Shown in pieces: positions 6,639 through 11,957 of a stretch of 11,957 nt of DNA. The stretch's first letter is position 1. Every line of letters begins with the position of its first letter. The position numbers and the translations under genes were made by a program. The stretch comes from JAEXNA01 sp041676625 (lineage in GTDB: Bacteria; Vulcanimicrobiota; Xenobia; Xenobiales; JADMJV01). The notes beneath the pieces were generated by a model. It did not search any database. It had not been told where the DNA came from and worked only from the letters and a program-made list of their open reading frames with translations. Location: contig JBAYRN010000146.1 of NCBI GenBank assembly GCA_041676625.1, positions 1 to 11,957 of the forward strand. Reading direction: 5' to 3'.

Positions 6639-7310
6639 ATGGACGAGGAACAAGGTATAGACGATTCAGGCCAAGCGCCGCCCTCCGGCCCGAGGTCCAA
6701 ACCGTTTCGCTTAAAATCGAAGGCGGCCGTGAAGTCTGCCAAACAAGCCAGCGACACCGAAGTCCGGTTGGCACCCGAAGTGGCTAAAAAAACCAGGGCT
6801 CGGCTTCAGGACCACAAGAAGGCTGGGACCGAAAGACCGAAGGAAACCGAGCCAGAACCCCTCCGCAGGAGTTCGCGTTGGCTGGAGGTCATGCTGGCTT
6901 TCGCGGTCGTAGCGTTTCTGGCTCAGACGGTGTGGTTGCCCGGACCCCAAACCCCGGAGACCACTACCACTCCCCTCATCATTTCTAAAGCCCCCCAACC
7001 CGATACAGCGGCTATTTATTTTCTGCGAGCCCTTTACGCGGGCCGATTGCAAGAAGCCTACGGATATCTATCTTCGAAGAAAAAGCAAGAGCTTTCCGAA
7101 GAGCAGTTTAATAGCCTGACTTCAGAGTTCTTAAAGACCCACCGCGACTCCCTGACTCGGTTCCAGGTGTCTGGAATTGAGACCAGCACCGCCAGTGCGC
7201 AACTCCAGGTCGTTCCCTTTGAGTCGGGCCCCTGGAACGTGACATTGAAGAAAGAGGAAAATTCCTGGTACGTGGACTCCATGGCGGGGGCTAATGTGAA
7301 CTTTTTGTAA
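6639..7310 (+). CDS. Membrane-anchored NTF2-like domain protein, copy A
   Basis: The 223-residue product has a charged, basic cytoplasmic N-terminal region (1-80), one membrane segment (about 81-100, WLEVMLAFAVVAFLAQTVWL), a Thr/Pro-rich linker, and an outside domain at about 122-223. That domain shows a helix FLRALYAGRLQEAYGYLSS, further helices, then strands ending in SWYVDSM. The order resembles small NTF2-like (cystatin-like, DUF4878 type) folds; the exact family is my inference. The same pattern returns in the genes at 10378 and 11136. The ATG at 6639 has a purine run AAGAAAGAGG that almost touches it. It is divergent from the nitroreductase gene and probably shares a transcript with the small gene at 7377. 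Function unknown. Confidence 0.8.
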   Translation: MDEEQGIDDSGQAPPSGPRSKPFRLKSKAAVKSAKQASDTEVRLAPEVAKKTRARLQDHKKAGTERPKETEPEPLRRSSRWLEVMLAFAVVAFLAQTVWLPGPQTPETTTTPLIISKAPQPDTAAIYFLRALYAGRLQEAYGYLSSKKKQELSEEQFNSLTSEFLKTHRDSLTRFQVSGIETSTASAQLQVVPFESGPWNVTLKKEENSWYVDSMAGANVNFL

Positions 7311-7376
7311 CCATTCCCCCGGACTTTCAGAGATTTTTCAGGACTGAAAAGTAACCTCAAATCGAGGCCAAGCAAG

Positions 7377-7697
7377 ATGATAAACTTCCAACCACAAAAA
7401 CCAGTTCAAACCCCCAACTCGTCGCACATTTCATTAAGCCCGGGCGCCCGCAAAGTCTTCGAGGAAGCCTCCGGCGTGAGCGACTCGTTCATCCCCGAAC
7501 TGGGCGACCACTACGAAGACCTGGCCGCCGACTTCCTGGAAAAATGGCTGGTCTCTTCCGATTCCGAGCCTTCCGTTTCCACCCCCGCCACCCCGGTAGC
7601 CGCCCCTGAAAAGGCCCCGGAAAAAGCTCCCGCCCCCAGCCTCACCAGTTTTTCTCTGGATCTGGACTGGCAGCTCTCGGATGGGAGAAAGTTTTAA
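7377..7697 (+). CDS. Hypothetical small acidic protein, 106 aa
   Basis: I do not recognise this protein. It has a polar N terminus, a probably helical core at about residues 20-60 (LSPGARKVFEEASG, then HYEDLAADFLEKWLV), a Ser/Thr/Pro/Ala-rich linker with a short EKAPEKAP repeat, and a hydrophobic-polar C-terminal stretch (SLDLDWQLSDGRKF). No signal peptide or membrane segment is seen. The codon third positions are GC-rich over most of the gene, which supports a real coding region. GAGG lies 9 bases before the ATG. It follows the NTF2-like gene by 66 bases on the same strand. Its TAA (7695-7697) touches the first base of the long imperfect palindrome downstream. Confidence 0.7.
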   Translation: MINFQPQKPVQTPNSSHISLSPGARKVFEEASGVSDSFIPELGDHYEDLAADFLEKWLVSSDSEPSVSTPATPVAAPEKAPEKAPAPSLTSFSLDLDWQLSDGRKF

Positions 7698-7881
7698 GGA
7701 TTTGGTCCGGAATAAGTTCCTGAATTGGGGGCGTCGAGTCGCCCGCCTGGCAAGGCGCTTCGGCCGCGGTTTATCGGGAATAAATAAGGACGAAGCAACG
7801 CAGCCAGGTGGGATGATGTCCGGTAGGAACGCCTTCGGCTTACGGCGTTCCCAAACGGGAAGTTATTTCGGACCAAATCCT
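7697..7881 (+). ncRNA. Structured element: imperfect palindrome with nested stems, candidate RNA
   Basis: An outer stem pairs 7697-7722 with 7856-7881: 13 perfect pairs, a G-U, 5 pairs, one G-G mismatch, 4 pairs, a U-G and a G-C. Inside, 7742-7751 pairs with 7803-7812 (10 bp, one G-U), and 7826-7833 pairs perfectly with 7844-7851 (8 bp, 10-base loop). A weaker stem, 7757-7762 with 7791-7796, lies within the second. All three wobbles are G-U on the plus strand but would be C-A mismatches on the minus strand, which favours a plus-strand RNA. It exactly fills the gap between two convergent genes. No U-run follows, so it is not a standard terminator. A small mobile palindrome (MITE-like) is the main alternative. 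Confidence 0.45.
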
Positions 7882-8488
7882 AAAGCGGTCTCAGTGTGAC
7901 TGAAGGAGTCGGAAAGACTTCGGGTAGGCCGCCGGCTCCCGGACAGTCTGCCAGGTCGTACTTGGCGGCGGCCACGATCTCTTCAAAAACCGGGCGCTTA
8001 GACTCCAGCCTATCCCTGGTGGTGGTGCAGGCGATCAGGACTCCGTTGCCCTCCGGTTTCAGATGGATGAAGAGCAGTTGCCCCAGGGGTTGGCCGGAAA
8101 ATTTGGACTCTTCTAGAACGACCACCACCGGCTTGTCCGGGCCGGACCAGGATTCCAGCACGGACACCTTGGTGCCCAGCGCTTCCAACTGAGTTCGCAC
8201 GGTCTCTTCCGGGTTCTGCAGAGCCGAGGCCGGCAAAGAGCGGACCACAATGGAGTCGCGAAAGCCGTCTTCCAGGGGGGCCAGACAGACCACGTCGGCG
8301 TCCTCTAGCTTCTCCCGGATCTCCCAATCGGTGGGCACCTTGAAGCAGTACCCTTGATCGTCTCGAACGATCCTCACGTGCCCCTTGCGATCGATCTTTT
8401 CAAAAGTGACTTCGGTGCATCCGCCCAGGGACAGTCCCAGAGCCAGAACCAGTATCCCGCTGCCTATCCGCGTTTTAAAACTCAGCAC
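7880..8488 (-). CDS. Lipoprotein with a PsbP/DcrB-like domain
   Basis: The 202-residue product begins with a lipoprotein signal: basic start, hydrophobic core ILVLALGLSL, and lipobox LGGC with the lipidated Cys at residue 24. The mature part has the outline of the Mog1/PsbP/DcrB-like fold: a strand leading to GYCFKVPTDWEI, then strands and helices such as SIVVRSLP and LEALGTKVSVLESW, and the hydrophobic strand PVVVVLEESKF. Proteins of this fold are diverse and the role here is unknown; membrane attachment outside the cytoplasm is the firm part. The GTG at 8486-8488 is the first usual start after an in-frame stop, although no clear ribosome binding site precedes it. It is divergent from the TPR gene, with 78 bases between them. 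Confidence 0.82.
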   Translation of the reverse strand: MLSFKTRIGSGILVLALGLSLGGCTEVTFEKIDRKGHVRIVRDDQGYCFKVPTDWEIREKLEDADVVCLAPLEDGFRDSIVVRSLPASALQNPEETVRTQLEALGTKVSVLESWSGPDKPVVVVLEESKFSGQPLGQLLFIHLKPEGNGVLIACTTTRDRLESKRPVFEEIVAAAKYDLADCPGAGGLPEVFPTPSVTLRPL

Positions 8489-8566
8489 GGCGCCGCCGTT
8501 CGACGCCTACTGATCAAGACCCCTGCAAAAGGCTATTTTCCCCGGATTTTCGAAAGGGTGGCGCGA

Positions 8567-10375
8567 ATGAGTACCGATACCTCAAAAAGCCTTTTCGATC
8601 AGGCCCTCAAGGAGATCATGGCCACTAATTATGTGGCTGCCGAGATGCTGCTCCAGCAGGCTTCGGAGATCAACGAAGAGAGCACCACGCTCTACGCCGC
8701 GAGTTGGGCGATCCTGTTGGCGCTGCGGAACCGCGAAGTGGAAGCCATCGAGATCCTGGAAGAACGGCTGGAGCATTTTTCCACCGATCCCAAATTGCTG
8801 CTGGCCTACGGTATCACCCTGGAAAAGCAGAAGAAGTTTGAAGACGCCGAGGACGCTTTTCGGGAATCTTTGGAGGCGGACCCGGAAAGCCCGGGTGCCC
8901 TGCGGGGGCTGAGCGCCTGCCTGGAGAGAAAAGGAGATCTCATCGGCGGCTGCCGCCTGGCGGCCAAAGCGTTTTCGCTGCAGCCGGACAATCTGGTCCT
9001 GGCCAAGCAAGCGGCCTTACTGTTGGAGAAAGCTGGACAGAAGGTCACCGCCCACGAAGTCCTGGAACTGGGAGCCCACTACAATCCGGAAGACGAAGAA
9101 CTGGTGGTCAAAGGTGTGGAGTCCTGCCTGCAGCGAGGAGAACTGGAACGAGCCTGGGAGATCCTGATCCTGGTCGACGAGACCCAGGGGTGGGCCGCGG
9201 GCTGGAAAGCCAGCTTTCTGGATTGGCAAGAAGAAACCGTGCGAGCCAACGAATTGATTCAAACAACCCTGCAACGAGCCACCGGCGGGGACCTCAACTT
9301 CCTCTTTCATCTTTGTTGCATCCTTATGCGCCGGGGAGAGGTGGCGGCGGCCGAAGCCTACGTTGAACACATTCTCGATACCGACGGACAACACCCCGGT
9401 GCCCTGCGGATGCGAGCTGACTTCGCGGCTGGCCGTTTCGACTACAACCCGGCCATCGATCCCCTGGCAGCAGCCATCATGGCCAGCGAAGACACCCCCA
9501 CCTGGGCCCGCTTCTGGACCCAGTTGAACAGCGGAGAGGTGAGTGAGGCCGAGGAGACGCTGGGCCTCATGGCCGAAGACGAACTGTTCCTGGCCGATCC
9601 CACCGAAGTGGCTCGACTGGAGTTAGCTGAGCAGCTTTTTCTGGCCCTCTCCACCGGCAAGGCCGGCGAATCTGAGTTGCTAGCGTTGGGCGAACTACCG
9701 AACGAAACCGCCTGTGGAGTACTGCTGGAGTTCCTGGAGGTCATGGATGGGCGTTTTACCGAGGAAGCTTCCCTGGAGCCCCTCCGCGGCCGCTTGAACC
9801 AGCGCCTGGGAGAGCGAGACCCGGTCCTAAGGCTCACCCGCTTTTACGCCCTCCAGCGCTGGCCCAAGCTCAAGGAGGCTCTAGCGGAGTTCGATCGTAA
9901 CGGCCCGTCCGAGGATGAAGATGAGGCCGCGTTCATCAATCACGAAATGGTCTCAGAACTCTACAATTTCCTTTACGCCCTGGGCACCGAGGACGACAGC
10001 GCGGTCGATGAGTTTGAGTTCGAGCCCCAGGCGATCCTGGCCAACAACGCTCTGGACGTGCTCCGGCAAAAAGCTGAGAAGAACCCCGTGGAGCAGAGGT
10101 TCATCGACAAGATCAGGGGCGAGTTGGAAAAGGTCAAGGTTCGGGAGATCACACTACCCAAGCACGAAGATAGCACCGGTCTCTACGAGGTAGGGGGCGT
10201 ACTCGACCACCGGGACATGGCGATCGTGGTGTACGAAACTGAAGATGGGGAACTCATCGAAGATTTCAACGAAAACGATTACGAGATCATCGAAGAGATC
10301 GAGGAAGACCCCGATGACCCTGATTATGAGTATATCTGGGTCGAAGAAGAGGTCGAAGAGGAAGACGCAACCTGA
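8567..10375 (+). CDS. Large TPR-repeat protein with an acidic C-terminal tail
   Basis: The 602-residue product has tandem TPR-like helical hairpins over roughly residues 5-330, such as AAEMLLQQASEINEESTTLYAA, KKFEDAEDAFRESLEADPES and GEVAAAEAYVEHILDTDGQH. The middle (about 340-530) is helical but less regular. The last 44 residues (559-602) contain 24 Asp or Glu. No signal peptide or membrane segment is seen, so it is probably a cytoplasmic scaffold for protein complexes; the acidic tail may bind basic partners. The ATG at 8567 has AAGGG eight bases upstream. The frame is open back to 8354 but that part overlaps the divergent lipoprotein gene. It ends 2 bases before the stop of the convergent gene at 10378. 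No specific family is recognised. Confidence 0.88.
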   Translation: MSTDTSKSLFDQALKEIMATNYVAAEMLLQQASEINEESTTLYAASWAILLALRNREVEAIEILEERLEHFSTDPKLLLAYGITLEKQKKFEDAEDAFRESLEADPESPGALRGLSACLERKGDLIGGCRLAAKAFSLQPDNLVLAKQAALLLEKAGQKVTAHEVLELGAHYNPEDEELVVKGVESCLQRGELERAWEILILVDETQGWAAGWKASFLDWQEETVRANELIQTTLQRATGGDLNFLFHLCCILMRRGEVAAAEAYVEHILDTDGQHPGALRMRADFAAGRFDYNPAIDPLAAAIMASEDTPTWARFWTQLNSGEVSEAEETLGLMAEDELFLADPTEVARLELAEQLFLALSTGKAGESELLALGELPNETACGVLLEFLEVMDGRFTEEASLEPLRGRLNQRLGERDPVLRLTRFYALQRWPKLKEALAEFDRNGPSEDEDEAAFINHEMVSELYNFLYALGTEDDSAVDEFEFEPQAILANNALDVLRQKAEKNPVEQRFIDKIRGELEKVKVREITLPKHEDSTGLYEVGGVLDHRDMAIVVYETEDGELIEDFNENDYEIIEEIEEDPDDPDYEYIWVEEEVEEEDAT

Positions 10376-10377
10376 CT

Positions 10378-10872
10378 CTACCGTGAGGCGTAGATCGTAG
10401 CGAACCACTTCTTAGGGGAGATAGACGGAAGCTTGGATTTCTTCCGGACTGGTTCCTGGGGGCTCGGCGGTTTGGCCACCGGCATAGGCTGCGAAGGCGG
10501 TCCCGGCCGTTGTCCGGAGTTGGTGAAGACCTCCAACGAATAGATCCTCCAACCGTCGGGAGAGAGCACAAACCGGACCGAGCCGGCTTGCTGTCCGGAA
10601 GGTGACAGCAACTCAGTGCGAATTTGTCGCGCCCCCTCGGCCTGGCTGCTGCCCAGTCGCACGCGCTGAGTCGCCGAACCTAGTCCAAGCCGAAGGTTTC
10701 TCAGGAAGGCGGCCTCCCCGGCTCGATCACACTGTTTTCGAATGAGCTCTTCCAGTTCCGGATGAAGCCACTGCCGGACCTCGGAGAATCGTTCCGTGGC
10801 CAGAGCTCGAAAGAAACCAGTAAAGGCTTCACACAGCGTGTGCTTGTGTGCCAAAATTGTGCCTCGACTCAT
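10378..10872 (-). CDS. NTF2-like domain protein without membrane anchor, copy B
   Basis: The 164-residue product starts directly with an NTF2-like domain (about residues 10-118): helix FTGFFRALATERFSEVRQWLH, a second helix with PELEELIRKQ, then strands ending in DGWRIYSLEVF. This matches the arrangement in the genes at 6639 and 11136 (FxxAL, then W-x-(I/V) on the last strand). Unlike them it has no membrane segment or signal peptide. Its C terminus is a Pro-rich linker followed by a basic, partly hydrophobic tail (RKKSKLPSISPKKWFATIY). GGAGGTGGA directly before the ATG at 10870-10872 supports the start. It is transcribed toward the TPR gene and away from copy C. Function unknown; the kinship with the other two copies is my own pattern match. 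Confidence 0.78.
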   Translation of the reverse strand: MSRGTILAHKHTLCEAFTGFFRALATERFSEVRQWLHPELEELIRKQCDRAGEAAFLRNLRLGLGSATQRVRLGSSQAEGARQIRTELLSPSGQQAGSVRFVLSPDGWRIYSLEVFTNSGQRPGPPSQPMPVAKPPSPQEPVRKKSKLPSISPKKWFATIYASR

Positions 10873-11135
10873 TCCACCTCCATGAAATGGGCATCTGTAC
10901 CGCCTGAGGATCCTTATAAATCCATCTATTGGTACAAGAGCAAACTATTTCAAATTTGCAACCATTTTGTTAATGACTTGTAAACATGGAGTAGAAAAAC
11001 GCATGTCCTCAGCCGAAGAGTCCCATTGATCCAGGCGACCCAAAGTTAACATTTTTTTTACACAATCGTAATGAAACTCGAAATTTCAGCATCAATGTTC
11101 ACCTCTCGCTCACTCCGCCAGGTTACAATGAGTTC
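10873..11135. other. AT-rich divergent intergenic region
   Basis: These 263 bases between the divergent genes at 10378-10872 and 11136-11837 are clearly richer in A and T than their surroundings, notably around 10911-11060, with a run of eight T at 11052-11059. They hold no plausible gene. They should contain the promoters of both neighbours: a TTTATAAG-like box lies about 40 bases before the minus-strand start, and TACAAT lies just before the plus-strand start. No strong inverted repeat was found. Confidence 0.6.
11124..11129 (+). promoter_or_regulatory. Candidate -10 box of a leaderless transcript
   Basis: TACAAT at 11124-11129 (5 of 6 matches to TATAAT) ends six bases before the ATG at 11136, the position at which transcription would start. 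No Shine-Dalgarno site precedes this ATG. No convincing -35 box stands 16-18 bases upstream. The layout is that of leaderless genes with a TANNNT motif close to the start codon. Confidence 0.45.
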
Positions 11136-11837
11136 ATGAGCTACTCCGAAACCATCGCCACTGTCAAAGCCGGACTCCTCCAAGAGCTGCGCAGAAAACG
11201 AAGGTGGCAGTCTTACGTGGTGGCAGCCGGGCTGTTTCTCTGTTTTTTCATGGTGGTGGGTAGCGTTTTCGCCGAATCCTCGAACGAGCCGATCGAAAAA
11301 GAGAGTGTCAGTGTGGAGAAGCCCTCCAAGGAAAAGATCGAAGGCTTCCAACTCTCCGAGCAGGAGAATCTTAAAACCAGCAACTGGGAGACCAGCACCG
11401 GGGCCGTTTCTGGACCACCGACCGCCTCCGTTGTACTCGAAGAGACCACCGCCCAGGAGCCAGAGCAGCCAGATATGGGCCCGCCGATGCCGGTGGAATC
11501 CGAAGCATCCGATCCACTCGAAACAGCCTCTCTGGTTGCCGGAAACTTCTATGACGCGCTGAACCAGGGACATCTGTCCGAGGCGTACAGCAGCCTTTCT
11601 CCGGAGTTTCAGGACACTCTGCCGTTCGAGACCTTTAGCAACGGCTACGCCAATCTGGAATCCATCAGTTGTGAGATCACCAACGCTGAGGAACTCAATC
11701 AAGAGCAGGTCCGCCTGAACCTACAGATCGATGCCACCGAAGCGGGACATCCCAGCCGTTACTACGCCACCTGCATCGTTTCCAAACTGGGAGAGGTCTG
11801 GACCATCTCCGGCGTAGCTCAACTCACGCTCGATTAA
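11136..11837 (+). CDS. Membrane-anchored NTF2-like domain protein, copy C
   Basis: The 233-residue product has a basic N terminus (LRRKRRWQ), one membrane segment or uncleaved signal at about residues 24-46 (SYVVAAGLFLCFFMVVGSVF), and a long polar acidic Pro/Glu/Thr linker at about 47-127. The C-terminal NTF2-like domain at about 128-233 begins FYDALNQGHLSEAYSSLSPEF and ends on a strand EVWTISGVAQLTL. The domain should lie outside the cytoplasm. Its core matches that of the protein at 6639 (ALxxGxLxEAYxxLS), with which it shares domain order. The start rests on the ATG at 11136; there is no Shine-Dalgarno site but a TACAAT box suits a leaderless message. Function unknown; such domains often bind small ligands or pair as dimers. 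Confidence 0.82.
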   Translation: MSYSETIATVKAGLLQELRRKRRWQSYVVAAGLFLCFFMVVGSVFAESSNEPIEKESVSVEKPSKEKIEGFQLSEQENLKTSNWETSTGAVSGPPTASVVLEETTAQEPEQPDMGPPMPVESEASDPLETASLVAGNFYDALNQGHLSEAYSSLSPEFQDTLPFETFSNGYANLESISCEITNAEELNQEQVRLNLQIDATEAGHPSRYYATCIVSKLGEVWTISGVAQLTLD

Positions 11838-11954
11838 GGCCTGTTGACATTCAGCGTTCCGAGACAAACGCAGTACATTTTTCTCCTCCTGGAGTGGAAT
11901 TTTCTGTGGAATAGTGGATCTATTTGAGGAAAATTTCGCTTCAGGAGGTGGGAA
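11838..11954 (+). promoter_or_regulatory. Intergenic leader of the next gene
   Basis: This 117-base gap should hold the promoter of the gene that starts at 11955. A TTGACA (11844-11849) is a perfect -35 box, but the best -10-like match, TACATT at 11874-11879, is 24 bases away, too far for a usual sigma70 promoter. A short palindrome CTCC-T-GGAG lies near 11886-11894. AGGAGG at 11943-11948, six bases before the ATG, is a strong ribosome binding site. Confidence 0.4.
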
Positions 11955-11957
11955 ATG
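11955..11957 (+). CDS. Start codon of the next gene, truncated by the window edge
   Basis: The window ends on an ATG preceded by AGGAGG with a six-base spacer, the strongest ribosome binding site in the window. Only the start codon is visible, so nothing can be said of the product. Confidence 0.6.

Noticed and set aside
7320..7365. Inverted repeats actttcag/ctgaaaagt and cctc/gagg between copy A and the 106-aa gene
   Set aside because: Short imperfect stems without a U-run; within chance for this length.
7801..7816. gcagccaggtggga, recalling the B12 box of cobalamin riboswitches
   Set aside because: Only the first half of the box matches, the other conserved core blocks are missing, and the element lies after genes, not before one.
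7681..7899. Plus-strand open frame of 72 codons across the palindrome
   Set aside because: It overlaps the end of the 106-aa gene and lies wholly within the stems of the palindrome; the peptide is Arg/Gly-rich and shows no domain.
8354..8566. N-terminal extension of the TPR protein back to 8354
   Set aside because: It overlaps the lipoprotein gene on the other strand and lacks TPR features, while the ATG at 8567 has a well-placed ribosome site.
11844..11879. TTGACA and TACATT as a promoter for the next gene
   Set aside because: The spacing is 24 bases, far from 16-18; each half may be chance.

Overview
The window is bacterial chromosomal DNA of moderately high GC content, with densely packed genes and short intergenic gaps. 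Most genes have G/C-rich third codon positions, and several have clear Shine-Dalgarno sites. ATG, GTG and possibly TTG starts all occur. The housekeeping genes (smpB, ubiX, an M32 carboxypeptidase, a soluble lytic transglycosylase) mark it as bacterial. The lineage cannot be named from the sequence. The many TPR, PilZ, lipoprotein and NTF2-like proteins of no obvious family would suit an under-sampled phylum. No phage, insertion sequence, CRISPR, tRNA or rRNA was found.

Bases 1-153 hold the end of a plus-strand gene that looks like a subtilisin-family protease, closed by a perfect 19-bp bidirectional terminator at 164-205. A minus-strand cluster then runs from 5185 down to 218. In transcription order it holds a UPF0104-type membrane protein, a secreted lytic transglycosylase, a newly recognised 55-residue membrane protein, a hairpin terminator or attenuator, an M32 carboxypeptidase, smpB (overlapping the carboxypeptidase as GTGA), a short PilZ-like protein and a helical, possibly TPR-like protein. 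The first part deals with the envelope and cell wall; the second with protein breakdown and ribosome rescue.

From 5237 to 6547 there is ubiX, with a good sigma70-type promoter that puts transcription start on or beside an in-frame ATG. It is followed convergently by a nitroreductase-family flavoprotein. The two genes share a CTAG whose two strands supply both stop codons. ubiX would make prenylated FMN, but no UbiD partner is in view.

From 6639 to the end are poorly characterised, mostly envelope-related genes. They are a membrane-anchored NTF2-like protein, a 106-residue acidic protein, a 185-base imperfect palindrome with nested stems, a PsbP/DcrB-like lipoprotein, a 602-residue TPR protein with a strongly acidic tail, and two more proteins with the same NTF2-like domain. 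The window ends on the start codon of a further gene with a strong ribosome binding site.

The two observations most worth following are the structured element at 7697-7881, which exactly fills the gap between two convergent genes and carries G-U pairs that favour a plus-strand RNA, and the three diverged copies of one NTF2-like domain within about 5 kb, each set in a different protein architecture.
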